DNA from: Actinomadura sp. HBU206391
GTDB taxonomy: Bacteria; Actinomycetota; Actinomycetes; Streptosporangiales; Streptosporangiaceae
NCBI RefSeq assembly: GCF_014323665.1
Contig: NZ_JABVEB010000013.1
Span: forward strand, 1 to 64,000
Direction of reading: 5' to 3'
Length of the DNA: 64,000 nucleotides
Within the stretch, counting starts at the first letter, position 1. Every line of letters begins with the position of its first letter. Both the position numbers and the translations under genes were made by a program. Of the stretch, positions 52,080-60,886 are shown one piece after another. Under the pieces are notes generated by a model, which saw nothing but the letters and a program-made list of their open reading frames with translations, was not told the origin of the DNA and ran no database searches.

Positions 52080-53474
52080 GTGGCACACCCATATATGCCG
52101 AACTCCACGCCGGATGCCAAGACCGCGATGATGCGGGCGACCGGCATCTCCGACGTCGACGAGCTGTTCGAACAGATCCCCGCCGACCATCTCACGGCCG
52201 AGCCGATCGCCCTCGAGGCCGGGATCAAGGCCGAGTCGACTGTGCGCCGGCACGTACGAAAGCTGCTCGATCGCAATGACAGCTGCGCCGAGAACCTGAA
52301 CTTCCTGGGCGCCGGGTGCTGGCAGCACTACGTGCCGGCCGTGTGCGACGAGATCGCCTCGCGCAGCGAGTTCCTGACCCCGGTCTGGGGCACGCCCTCG
52401 TCCGACCACGGGCGCAACCAGGCCTGGTTCGAGTACGCGTCGCAGCTCGGCGAACTGGTCGGCATGGAGTTCGTCGGCCTGCCGGTCTACAGCTGGGGCG
52501 CGGCGGCCGGGCACGCCGTCCGGATGGCGGCCCGCCTCACCGGCCGGCACGAGGTCGTCGTGCCGAGCACGCTCGACCCCGAGCGTCTCGCGGTCATCCG
52601 GACCTACTGCGGCCCGAGCGAGGGCAATGACCCGATCACCGTCGTCGTCGCCCGGCACGACCCGGCCACCGGCCGGGTGGACCTGGCCGACCTCGAGGCC
52701 AAGGTCGGTGCGGCGACCGCGGCCGTCTATCTCGAGACGCCCAACCATCTCGGCGTCATCGAGGCCGACGCGGCCGCCGTCGCCGAGCTCGCGCGTCGCC
52801 ACGGCGCCGAGACGATCGTCGGTGTCGACCCGATCTCGCTCGGCGTGCTCAAGCCACCGCCGGAGTACGGCGCCGACATCGTCGTGGGCACCACCCAGCC
52901 GCTCGGCGTCCACCTCAACGCCGGTGGCGGCGTCGGCGGTTTCATCGCCACCCGCGACGACGAGCGTTACGCACGTGAGTACCCGACGCTGCAGGTCAGC
53001 CTGGCCGACACGATCGTGCCCGGCGAGCGCGCGTTCGGGATGACGCTGTTCCACCAGAGCTCGTACGGGTCGCGGGAGGACGGCAACGACTGGACCGGCA
53101 ACTCCGTCTACCTGTGGACGGTGGTGAACGCCGTCTACATGGCCCTGATGGGCCCGCAGGGATTCGTCGACATCGGCGAGACGATCGCGGCGAACAGCGC
53201 GTACGCGGCCCGGCGCGTCGGCGAGATCGAGGGACTTTCGGTGCTCTGGCCGTCCGGGTTCTTCAAGGAGTTCGTCGTGGACTTTGGCGGCACCGGGCGA
53301 ACGGTCGCCGCGGTCAACGAGGCCCTGCGCGGCCGGGGCATCTTCGGCGGCAAGGACCTCTCGGCCGACTTCCCCGAGCTCGGCCAGGCGGCGCTCTACT
53401 GCGTCACCGAGATCCACACGGCAGATGACATCACCGCGCTGGTCAGCGCACTCAACGAGGCGGTCACGGCATGA
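52080..53474 (+). CDS. Glycine-decarboxylase P-protein-like, subunit 1 (GcvPA-like, divergent)
   Basis: A 464-residue homologue of glycine dehydrogenase subunit 1: HPYMPNSTPDAKTAMMRATG at the start, NLNFLGAGCWQHYVPAVCDE near residue 75, SLGVLKPPPEYGADIVVGTT and QPLGVHLNAGGGVGGFIATR near 265-295. Two conserved P-protein regions are altered. The usual YTPYQPEISQG block reads TPVWGTPSSDHGRNQ, and the usual QHIRREKATSNICTN block reads YGSREDGNDWTGNSVYLW. No H, T or L protein is encoded nearby. GTG 52080 is chosen; GTG 52074 is also possible. It overlaps subunit 2 by 4 bp and should form a heterodimer with it. Confidence 0.82.
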   Translation: MAHPYMPNSTPDAKTAMMRATGISDVDELFEQIPADHLTAEPIALEAGIKAESTVRRHVRKLLDRNDSCAENLNFLGAGCWQHYVPAVCDEIASRSEFLTPVWGTPSSDHGRNQAWFEYASQLGELVGMEFVGLPVYSWGAAAGHAVRMAARLTGRHEVVVPSTLDPERLAVIRTYCGPSEGNDPITVVVARHDPATGRVDLADLEAKVGAATAAVYLETPNHLGVIEADAAAVAELARRHGAETIVGVDPISLGVLKPPPEYGADIVVGTTQPLGVHLNAGGGVGGFIATRDDERYAREYPTLQVSLADTIVPGERAFGMTLFHQSSYGSREDGNDWTGNSVYLWTVVNAVYMALMGPQGFVDIGETIAANSAYAARRVGEIEGLSVLWPSGFFKEFVVDFGGTGRTVAAVNEALRGRGIFGGKDLSADFPELGQAALYCVTEIHTADDITALVSALNEAVTA

Positions 53475-55018
53475 AGGGCATCACCCGTCGCTACCACGCC
53501 GCGGTCTGGGACGAGCCGCTGATCATGGAACAGGGCGCGTCCGGCCGCAGGGGCACCGTCCCGCCCGGGCCCATCGAGGGCGCCGGCCCCGGTGACCCGC
53601 TGCCGGCGGGCATGCGCCGGGCGACGCCGCCGGCACTGCCCGAGGCGGCCGAACCCGACGTCCTCCGGCACTACCTGCGGCTGTCGCAGCAGACCATGGG
53701 CATGGTCGGGATCAGCCTCTTCGGCACCTGCACGATGAAGTACAACCCCCGGGTCAACGAACTGCTCGCCGCGCGCGACCAGGTCGCCGAGGTGCACCCG
53801 CACCAGGACGACAGCACCATTCAGGGGTTGCTCGAGATCGTCCACCGGTTCGACCTGATGCTCCGCGAACTCTCGGGGATGGGCCGGTTCGTGTTCCAGG
53901 CCGGTGGCGGCGCGGCTGCCGCGTACATGCACGCGACCGTCACCCGCGCCTACCACGAGTCGCGTGGCGAGCTGGCGCAGCGGCGCGACGTCATCACCAC
54001 CGCGCAGGCCCATCCCTGCAATCCGGCCACCGCGGCGGCGGCCGGCTTCAACGTGATCACACTGCCGGTCGAGCGGGACGGTTACCCCTCGCTCGACGCG
54101 CTGCGGGCCGTCGTGAGCGACCGTACGGCCTCGCTCATGATCAACAACCCGGACGACATGGGCATCTACAACCCGCACATCAAGCAGTGGGTCGACATCG
54201 TGCACGAGGCCGGCGGGCTCTGCTTCTACGACCACGCCAACTTCAACGGGGTGATGGGGCGCGTCCGCGCGGCGGAACTCGGCTTCGACGCGTGCATGTT
54301 CATGCTGCACAAGACGTTCGGCGTCCCGAAGGGCGGCGGCGGCCCGGCGGTCGGCGCGTACGGCTGCACGCCGGAGCTCGAACGGTTCCTGCCCGGCCCG
54401 CTCGTGGTCCAGACCGACTCCGGTTACGAGCGTCGCGAGAACCCCGGCGGCGTCGGCCGGGTACGTGAGTTCCTCGGCAACCTGCCCCAGGTGGTGAAGG
54501 CCTACTCGTGGCTGCTGGCGATGGGGGCCGACGGCATCCGCGAGGCGGCCGACATCTCGGTGCTGGCCAACAACTACATGGAATCGCGGCTCCTCGCGAT
54601 CCCCGGCATCACGAAGTCGTTCGACCACCTGACCCTGCGGCGCCTGGAGATGACGCGGTTCAGCCTCGGTGAGTACACCGAGCAGACCGGCGTGACCGCC
54701 GTGGACGTCCAGAACCGCATGACCGACTTCGGCGTCGACGCGTTCTGGCTCAGCCATGAGCCGTGGATCGTGCCCGAGCCGTTCACGCCCGAGGCCGGCG
54801 AAGGGTGGTCGATGGAGGACATCGACTACTGGATCGACGTGCTCGCGCATGTGATGGAGGAAGGGCGGGGCGACCCGGCGATGGTCAAATCGGCTCCGCA
54901 CAACCAGGTCGTGGCTCAGATCGACGGGTCGTCTCTGGACGACCCCTCCCGCTGGGCGACGACGTGGCGCGCCTACCAGCGCAAGAACGCGGACCGGACG
55001 AACGCGAGCGCCCGGTGA
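53471..55018 (+). CDS. Glycine-decarboxylase P-protein-like, subunit 2 (GcvPB-like, divergent)
   Basis: A 515-residue homologue of glycine dehydrogenase subunit 2, which carries PLP. Landmarks are TMGMVGISLFGTCTMKYNPR near residue 78, VHPHQDDSTIQGLLEI near 112, LMINNPDDMGIYNPHIKQWV near 220, and the cofactor lysine in FMLHKTFGVPKGGGGPAVG near 280. In canonical P-proteins the last motif reads HKTF..PHGGGGPG; here the His after Pro is Lys and the final Gly is Ala. Decarboxylation of an alpha-amino acid or an amino-group chemistry is likely, but transfer to a lipoyl H-protein cannot be assumed. The 4-bp overlaps on both sides show a tight operon. Confidence 0.83.
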   Translation: MKGITRRYHAAVWDEPLIMEQGASGRRGTVPPGPIEGAGPGDPLPAGMRRATPPALPEAAEPDVLRHYLRLSQQTMGMVGISLFGTCTMKYNPRVNELLAARDQVAEVHPHQDDSTIQGLLEIVHRFDLMLRELSGMGRFVFQAGGGAAAAYMHATVTRAYHESRGELAQRRDVITTAQAHPCNPATAAAAGFNVITLPVERDGYPSLDALRAVVSDRTASLMINNPDDMGIYNPHIKQWVDIVHEAGGLCFYDHANFNGVMGRVRAAELGFDACMFMLHKTFGVPKGGGGPAVGAYGCTPELERFLPGPLVVQTDSGYERRENPGGVGRVREFLGNLPQVVKAYSWLLAMGADGIREAADISVLANNYMESRLLAIPGITKSFDHLTLRRLEMTRFSLGEYTEQTGVTAVDVQNRMTDFGVDAFWLSHEPWIVPEPFTPEAGEGWSMEDIDYWIDVLAHVMEEGRGDPAMVKSAPHNQVVAQIDGSSLDDPSRWATTWRAYQRKNADRTNASAR

Positions 55019-55998
55019 CCGAGATGTCCTCGCCCGTTCCGGCGCCCGTCGCCATCGTCGGAGCGGGCAGCATCGGCGCGGCGTGGGCGATCGTGTTCGC
55101 GCGTGCCGGTCACCGGGTCGCACTGCACGACGTCGACGCCGATCGGGCCGCGACGGCGCTCTCGGAGATCGAGAGCCGGCTGGCCGAGCTCGACGGGTTC
55201 GGCCTCGTCGGGGCCGAGATCACCGCGGTGCTCGGCCTGGTCGGCGTCGCGGCCGGCCTCGACGAGGCGCTCGACGGCGCGGTGTACGTGCAGGAATGCG
55301 TGGTCGAGTCGCTCGAGGTCAAGCGGGAGCTGTTCGCCGAACTCGACCGGCGGGCCGGCCCCGACGCCGTCCTGGCCAGTTCGACCTCGATGATCCCCTG
55401 CTCGGCGTTCGCGGCCGAACTGCCCGGGCGGGCGCGGTGTCTGGTCGTACATCCCGGCAACCCGCCGTACCTGCTGCCGATCGCGGAACTCGCCCCCGCG
55501 CCGTTCACCGACCCTGAGACGATCGAGCGCGCGAGGGAGCTGCTGTCCGGGGCGGGCATGGTGCCCGTCCTGGTAGGCAAGGAGAACGAGGGGTTCGTCT
55601 TCAATCGCCTGCAGGGCGCCCTGCTGCGTGAGGCCTACTGCCTCGTACGCGACGGCGTCGCCTCACCGGCCGACATCGACCGCGTCGTCAGCTCCGGGCT
55701 GGGCCGGCGCTGGGCCGTACTCGGGCCGTTCGCGACCGCGGAGCTGAACACGCGAGGCGGTATCGAGCGCCACGCCCGGTTGCTCGGCCCCGCCTATGCG
55801 CGGATGGGCGCCGAACGAGGACAGGACGATCCGTGGACCCCCGATCTCGTCGCCCAGGTCGCGGCGAGCGTGCACGAGGGCCTGCCGAGTGAGGAGTGGG
55901 CCGAGCACGTGAGCCGGCGTGACCGCGCACTCATGCGGCTCGAACAGGCCAGACGCGCCGACCCCGACCTGTTCACCGGCTTCACCCGAGGCGACTGA
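55015..55998 (+). CDS. 3-hydroxyacyl-CoA-dehydrogenase-family enzyme (carnitine/gulonate dehydrogenase-like)
   Basis: A 327-residue NAD enzyme with the Rossmann site VAIVGAGSIGAAWAIVFARA near residue 10, the substrate-side ASSTSMIPCSAFA near 125, catalytic-type His in VVHPGNPPYLLPIAELAPAP near 145, and ENEGFVFNRLQGALLREAY near 192. The NPPYLLPI form and the length match lambda-crystallin/L-gulonate and carnitine dehydrogenases, which oxidise a beta-hydroxyl of free acids, more than fatty-acid FadB. GTG 55015 overlaps the upstream stop. It ends the second operon and should oxidise a 3-hydroxy acid made or used by the PLP enzymes. Confidence 0.87.
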   Translation: MTEMSSPVPAPVAIVGAGSIGAAWAIVFARAGHRVALHDVDADRAATALSEIESRLAELDGFGLVGAEITAVLGLVGVAAGLDEALDGAVYVQECVVESLEVKRELFAELDRRAGPDAVLASSTSMIPCSAFAAELPGRARCLVVHPGNPPYLLPIAELAPAPFTDPETIERARELLSGAGMVPVLVGKENEGFVFNRLQGALLREAYCLVRDGVASPADIDRVVSSGLGRRWAVLGPFATAELNTRGGIERHARLLGPAYARMGAERGQDDPWTPDLVAQVAASVHEGLPSEEWAEHVSRRDRALMRLEQARRADPDLFTGFTRGD

Positions 55999-56027
55999 GC
56001 CGGCGCCACGCGATCTCGGAGGCCGCG

Positions 56028-56558
56028 TCAGTCCATGTGGAGCCGCGCGAGCCGGGGAAGACGGGAACGCACCTCGGCGGGGTCGTCGAAATCCCAGTCG
56101 GCGGTGATGCGGGGATAGCGAATCGTGAAGGAGCCGGGCGGAAGCTCTTCACCGGTGGCCTTCAGGTGGGCGTCCCAGGCGATGCGCAGGATGTCCTCGT
56201 CCTCCAGGTCCTCCTGCTCGGCCGCGGCGGCCCGTACGGCGGGAAGGTCGGCCAGCGAGTCGGGGTCGGCGACGGCACGCTCGAAAGTCTCGCGTCCCTG
56301 CGCGATCAGCCAGCCGCGGAAATACTCGAACCCGTCGTCCGACGCTCCACCGTTGATCAGATAGGCGGCGGCCCACAGCTCATCGCGGTAGGAGTCGGCC
56401 AAGAGGTCCCACAAGGGCTGTGCCGCACCCACGATCTGTTCCCTGGGCAGCGCGGCCAGGCTCGCCGTCGCGTGATCGGCGACCGTCCGCGCGTCCGACC
56501 CCTGGGACGCCTTGGTTCGGGCATCCTCGATCAGATCCCAGAACTGCTGTCGATCCAT
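56028..56558 (-). CDS. DUF4240 protein
   Basis: A 176-residue member of DUF4240: MDRQQFWDLIEDARTKASQG at the start, DELWAAAYLINGGASDDGFE and YFRGWLIAQGRETFERAVAD in the middle. The family is widespread in actinomycetes, soluble, and of unknown role. ATG 56558 gives the family start; ATG 56576 has a slightly better GAGGG upstream. It stands alone. Confidence 0.85.
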   Translation of the reverse strand: MDRQQFWDLIEDARTKASQGSDARTVADHATASLAALPREQIVGAAQPLWDLLADSYRDELWAAAYLINGGASDDGFEYFRGWLIAQGRETFERAVADPDSLADLPAVRAAAAEQEDLEDEDILRIAWDAHLKATGEELPPGSFTIRYPRITADWDFDDPAEVRSRLPRLARLHMD

Positions 56559-56657
56559 GAGACGGCAGCGTGCCATGCACGGCCACCCTCGGCAATCAAG
56601 ATCGCCAATTCCGACCGTCCGCCCTCGATGTCCCTGGCAGCCCCGCGCCGCCGGCGG

Positions 56658-57599
56658 TCAGGTCATCACCCGGATCGGGTCCCCGGCCTGATGAGCGGCG
56701 ATGTCCTCGACGGCGTCGCGGTAGAAGATCTCGTACACCTCTCGGGTCACATAGCCGAGATGCGGCGTCAGCACCGCGTTGGGAAGAGCGCGCAGCGGGT
56801 GGTCGGCCGGCAGCGGCTCGGTGTCGTAGACGTCGAGCGCCGCACAACCGATCTCGCCGCTCCGCAGCGCGGCGAGCAGCGCCGTCTCGTCGACGATCGG
56901 GCCCCGGGACGTGTTCACCAGCATCGCGCCGGGCTTCATCGCGCCGAGTTCGGCCGCACCGATCAGACCGCGGGTCCGGTCGCTGAGCACGAGGTGGATC
57001 GACACCACGTCGGACCTGCTCAGCAGTTCCTCCTTGGACACCGCCGTCACGCCGTGCTCGGCCGCTCGCTCCGAGGTCAGGTTCTGGCTCCAGGCGATGG
57101 TGTCCATCCCGAACGCCTGCCCCACCGCCGCCACCCGGGACCCGAGCCGGCCGAGACCCAGCAGTCCGAGCGTCTTGCCGTGCAGGCCGGTGCCCACGGT
57201 GGTCTGCCACCCGCCCTCGGCCATCGCGGGCAACTCGGTGGCCAGGTTGCGTGCCGCCGCCAGGATCAGCGCCCAGGTGTGCTCAGCGGTCGGGTACGAG
57301 AGGTATCCGGTTCCGCAGACCATGATGTCGTGCTGCCGGGCGGCCGCCAGATCGATCGCCGCGTTGCGCCGGCCGGTGCTCACCAGGAGCTTCAGATCGA
57401 CCAGCCGCGCGAGCACCTCGGCCGGGAACCGGGTGCGTTCCCGCATCGCCACCACGACCTCGGCCCCGGCGAGCCGCCGCACCAGCTCGTCGGCGTCATC
57501 GATGGGAGAGGTGAACACCTCTATCTCGGCGCCGAGCGAATCCCAGTCCGCCAAGCCGAGTGCGACGTTCTGGTAGTCATCGAGGATGGCGATCTTCAT
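56658..57599 (-). CDS. D-2-hydroxyacid dehydrogenase (NAD)
   Basis: A 313-residue enzyme of the phosphoglycerate/formate-dehydrogenase family. The NAD site GLLGLGRLGSRVAAVGQAFG lies near residue 145, the catalytic Arg in LVNTSRGPIVDE near 230, Glu in DVYDTEPLP near 258, and His in VLTPHLGYVT near 280. The first 50 residues are the substrate-lid domain. It reduces a 2-oxo acid to a D-2-hydroxy acid or the reverse. ATG 57599 (MKIAIL) is the usual start. It is separated from the catabolic operon and on the opposite strand. Confidence 0.9.
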   Translation of the reverse strand: MKIAILDDYQNVALGLADWDSLGAEIEVFTSPIDDADELVRRLAGAEVVVAMRERTRFPAEVLARLVDLKLLVSTGRRNAAIDLAAARQHDIMVCGTGYLSYPTAEHTWALILAAARNLATELPAMAEGGWQTTVGTGLHGKTLGLLGLGRLGSRVAAVGQAFGMDTIAWSQNLTSERAAEHGVTAVSKEELLSRSDVVSIHLVLSDRTRGLIGAAELGAMKPGAMLVNTSRGPIVDETALLAALRSGEIGCAALDVYDTEPLPADHPLRALPNAVLTPHLGYVTREVYEIFYRDAVEDIAAHQAGDPIRVMT

Positions 57600-57742
57600 G
57601 ACCGCCACGTTAGTTCACCGGTCGTGCCCGCTCGCGCCGAGTTGCGGCCGCCGAGGTGAAGCGGGCGACGTTCGCTGGATGTTCTCCGGCGCGGTACCGG
57701 AAGGCGGTCGGAGGGTCGCGTCGCGCCGTCACGCTCACGCCC

Positions 57743-58861
57743 GTGAAGGTAGCCATCGTCACCGAGTCCTTCCTACCTCGTATGAACGGGGTGACCAACT
57801 CGGTCTGCCGCGTCGTGGAGCATCTGGCCGGCCGGGGACACGAGGTACTGACAGTCGCCCCCGGTCCCGGCCCGGGCGACCACGCCGGTCACCCGGTGCG
57901 GTCGACCCCGGGCATCGCCCTGCCGTTCTACCGTTCGTTCGTCGTCGGGCTGCCCACGCGGCAGGTGGTGGCGGTGTTGCGCGACTTCGGACCCGACGTC
58001 GTCCACCTCGCCTCTCCGCTGCTGCTCGGCACCTCGGGCATCGCGGCCGCCCGGCGGCTCGACGTGCCGACGGTCGCGGTGTTCCAGACCGACCTGGCCG
58101 GCTTCGCCCACCGGTACGGGCTGCGCGGCGTCGATCCGGTCGTGTGGGCCTGGCTACGGCACATTCACGAGAAGGCCGACCGCACCCTGGTGCCGTCGAC
58201 GCCCACGCTGGAGGAGTTGCGGCGGCGCGGCTTTCCACGGCTGAGGTTGTGGGGGCGTGGAGTGGACGATCAGCGTTTCCATCCGCGGCACCGGTCGCCG
58301 GAGGTGCGGGCCCGGCTGGCGCCGGGCGGAGAGGTGCTGGTGGGCTATGTCGGCCGGCTGGCCGCCGAGAAACGTCCGTGGCTGCTCTCCCACCTGGCGG
58401 ACCTTCCCGGGGTCCGGCTCGTCGTCGTCGGGGACGGCCCGGCGGAGCGGCGGTTGCGCCGGCTGCTGCCGGAGGCGGTCTTCACCGGGTTCCGCACCGG
58501 GGACGAACTGTCGGAGCTCGTCGCCTCACTCGACGTCTTCGTCCACACCGGCGCGGATGAGACCTTCTGCCAGGCCGTCCAGGAGGGGCTGGCCGCGGGG
58601 GTACCGGTCGTGGCGCCCGCCGCGGGCGGGCCGCTCGACCTGGTGCGGCCCGGCCACAACGGCCTGCTGTATCCGCCGAACGACCCGGCCGCGCTACGGG
58701 CGGCCGTGGCGACCCTGGTGGCCGATCCGGCACTGCGACGACGGATGGGCGGCCACGCGCGCTCGTCGGTGCACGGGCGCGACTGGGGCGCCATCTGCGA
58801 CGAGCTGATCGGCCACTATGACGACGTACGTCATGGCACGTCCACGAGGCGCGCGGCATGA
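57743..58861 (+). CDS. GT4 glycosyltransferase
   Basis: A 372-residue GT-B enzyme: N-terminal VAIVTESFLPRMNGVTNSVC with the acceptor-site loop, FQTDLAGFAHRYGLRG near residue 115, YVGRLAAEKRPWLL near 205, VVGDGPAERRLRRLLP near 230, and the nucleotide-sugar motif DETFCQAVQEGLAAGVPVVA near 270 (E-x7-E). It resembles actinomycete GDP-mannose-dependent mannosyltransferases (MgtA/PimB type) that build lipomannan or phosphatidylinositol mannosides. GTG 57743 is chosen; the message may be leaderless. It heads a three-gene operon with 4-bp overlaps. Confidence 0.87.
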   Translation: MKVAIVTESFLPRMNGVTNSVCRVVEHLAGRGHEVLTVAPGPGPGDHAGHPVRSTPGIALPFYRSFVVGLPTRQVVAVLRDFGPDVVHLASPLLLGTSGIAAARRLDVPTVAVFQTDLAGFAHRYGLRGVDPVVWAWLRHIHEKADRTLVPSTPTLEELRRRGFPRLRLWGRGVDDQRFHPRHRSPEVRARLAPGGEVLVGYVGRLAAEKRPWLLSHLADLPGVRLVVVGDGPAERRLRRLLPEAVFTGFRTGDELSELVASLDVFVHTGADETFCQAVQEGLAAGVPVVAPAAGGPLDLVRPGHNGLLYPPNDPAALRAAVATLVADPALRRRMGGHARSSVHGRDWGAICDELIGHYDDVRHGTSTRRAA

Positions 58862-59628
58862 GCGGGCAGAAGGACCCCGGGATCGACGGGCGCGAGGGTT
58901 TTCCGTTCGTGGTCTCGGTGCACGACGTCGCCCCGGCGACCTCGGCCCAGACCGCCGGCTGGCTTTCCGACCTGACGCGGCGGGACGTGCCGGCGACCCT
59001 GCTGGTGATCCCCGGGCCGTACGGCGGCGGCGCGGCCCTGCCCGAGGATCCCGACCTGGTGGCGTTCCTGCACGCGGCCGCCGGGCGAGGCCACGAGCTG
59101 GCGCTGCACGGGTTCCGGCACGAGCCCGGCGGAGACGCCCCGCCCCTGCGGCGGGCGGTCGGCCGGGTGGCGGCCAGGACGGCCACGGAGTTCTGGTCGC
59201 TGACCGAGGAGCAGGCCCGCGACCTGCTGCGTGCGGGTCTGGAGGCGCTCGCCGAGGTCGACATCGGGGTCGTGGGTTTCACCCCGCCCGGCTGGCTCGC
59301 CTCGGCCGGGACCCGCAGGGCGCTGGCCGACGTCGGCTTCCGCTACTGGACGAGTCACCTGGCGGTGCACGACCTGACCGGCGGTTCCCACCGCCGGATG
59401 CCGGTCCTGTCGCACCGGCCCAGCGGGGGCGCCGCAGAGCGGGCCGGAGCCCGGCTGATGACGACCGCGGCCCGCGGTTTCGCCAGGTTCGGCATCCCGT
59501 TCCGCATCGCGCTGCATCCCGCCGACCTCGAACGGCCCGGCCTGCGCGCGGCCACGCTCACCGCGATCGATCTGGCCCTCGCCGCCGGTGGCCGCCCGGT
59601 CACCTACGAGACGCTGATCACGACGTGA
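58858..59628 (+). CDS. DUF2334-type polysaccharide deacetylase
   Basis: A 256-residue deacetylase-like protein. The first metal Asp is in VVSVHDVAPATSAQTAGWLS near residue 20; LALHGFRHEPGG near 80 carries the His pair; PPGWLASAGTRRAL and FRIALHPADLERP are further family landmarks. It would remove N- or O-acetyl groups from a sugar. Both neighbours are glycosyltransferases, so it most likely modifies the same glycan or glycolipid in the cytoplasm; no signal peptide is seen. Confidence 0.85.
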   Translation: MSGQKDPGIDGREGFPFVVSVHDVAPATSAQTAGWLSDLTRRDVPATLLVIPGPYGGGAALPEDPDLVAFLHAAAGRGHELALHGFRHEPGGDAPPLRRAVGRVAARTATEFWSLTEEQARDLLRAGLEALAEVDIGVVGFTPPGWLASAGTRRALADVGFRYWTSHLAVHDLTGGSHRRMPVLSHRPSGGAAERAGARLMTTAARGFARFGIPFRIALHPADLERPGLRAATLTAIDLALAAGGRPVTYETLITT

Positions 59629-60782
59629 GGATCGTCCAGCTCGCGAACCTCTACAGCCCGGTGTCGGGTGGGTTGCGGACCGCCGTCGACGCGCTCGGCC
59701 GGGGATATGTGGCCGCCGGCCATGACCGGGCCCTGGTGATACCGGGCCGCTCCGGCACCTGGGACGAGACGGAGTCGGGGCTGGTCGTCACGGTGCCAGG
59801 CGCGTCGGTCGCCCCTGGCTACCGGTTCGTCCTCGATCCCCGGCCGATGCTGCGGGTGCTCGCCCGGCTGCGCCCCGACGTCATCGAGGTGTCGGACAAG
59901 GCCACGCTCGTGCTCGCCGCCCGGTGGGCCCGGCGTCGCGGGGTGCGCACTGTGCTGCTGTCCCATGAGCGGCTCGACGCGATCCTCGCTCCGCACCTGC
60001 CGAGCCGGCTGCCGCTGGAGCAGGCGACCGACCGGTGGAACCAGGCGCTGGCCGGTGTCTTCGACGCGATCGTGGTGACCTCGGAGTTCGCCGCGGCCGA
60101 GTTCCGGCGGGCCCTGGGCCGGAGGCGTTCGCGAGGCCCGGTGCCGTCGTTGCACCTGGTGCCGCTCGGCGTCGACCTCTCCACGTTCCGGCCCTCGGCC
60201 GGCCGGAACACCTCCGGCGGGCCGGGCGACGGGCTTGTACGTCTGGTGCATCTGGGCCGGCTCTCCCGGGAGAAGTCGCCCGGACTCGCGCTCGACACCG
60301 TGCGGCAACTGAGTCGTCGCGGGGTGCCCGTACGGCTCGACATGGCCGGGGACGGGCCCTTGGCGGCCGGGTTGCGCTCGGCCGCGGAGCGGGAGGGGCT
60401 GCCGGTCGACTTCCACGGGCACCTGCCCGCCCGGTCGGCGGTGGCCCGTCTGCTCGCCGGGGCCGACGTGGCCCTGGCGACCTGCCCGGCCGAGTCGTTC
60501 GGCCTGGCGGTGCTGGAGGCGCTCGCCTGCGGCACGCCCGTGGTCGCCGCGAACCGCGGCGCCGCACGTGAGCTGCTCGCTCCCGGCACCGGTCTTGCCG
60601 CGGCGCCACATGCCGGCGCCTTCGGCGATGCCGTACAGGAGGTGCTGCGCTGGCCCGACGACCAGCGCCGCCGGGCGGCCCGCACCGGTGCCGAGCGTTA
60701 TCCGTGGTCGGCCACCATCGCCGGCATGCTGGACGTGCTGACCGGCACGGCGAGTGATCGGACGCGAACGGCGCTCGCCTGA
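59625..60782 (+). CDS. GT4 glycosyltransferase
   Basis: A 385-residue GT-B enzyme with VRIVQLANLYSPVSGGLRTA at the start, HLGRLSREKSPGLALDTVRQ near residue 205, MAGDGPLAAGLRSAAE near 240, and the donor motif AESFGLAVLEALACGTPVVA near 285. GTG 59625 overlaps the deacetylase stop. Sequence style again points to mannosyl or glucosyl transfer in an envelope glycolipid. The operon order GT4, deacetylase, GT4 is compact, and the genes were probably acquired or kept together. Confidence 0.87.
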   Translation: MRIVQLANLYSPVSGGLRTAVDALGRGYVAAGHDRALVIPGRSGTWDETESGLVVTVPGASVAPGYRFVLDPRPMLRVLARLRPDVIEVSDKATLVLAARWARRRGVRTVLLSHERLDAILAPHLPSRLPLEQATDRWNQALAGVFDAIVVTSEFAAAEFRRALGRRRSRGPVPSLHLVPLGVDLSTFRPSAGRNTSGGPGDGLVRLVHLGRLSREKSPGLALDTVRQLSRRGVPVRLDMAGDGPLAAGLRSAAEREGLPVDFHGHLPARSAVARLLAGADVALATCPAESFGLAVLEALACGTPVVAANRGAARELLAPGTGLAAAPHAGAFGDAVQEVLRWPDDQRRRAARTGAERYPWSATIAGMLDVLTGTASDRTRTALA

Positions 60783-60886
60783 CCGGCGCTCGCATGACGC
60801 GCCCACGCGCAGGCGGCGTGCCGCTCATTCCGGGTCGAATGCCCGCATGCGACTGCACGCGAGGATTGAAGGGGACTGACCGACGG

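Noticed and set aside
51984-53417. A 477-codon frame antisense to the GcvPA-like gene
   Set aside because: It mirrors a conserved PLP-enzyme gene; no motif is seen in the antisense translation.
52080-55018. Ordinary glycine cleavage system
   Set aside because: No H, T or L protein genes are present in the window and conserved P-protein motifs are changed, so I did not assign gcvPA/gcvPB as gene symbols.
57638-57660. GAGTTGCGGCCGCC as a third copy of the 21-bp palindrome
   Set aside because: Only the first nine bases match the arm and there is no inverted partner nearby.
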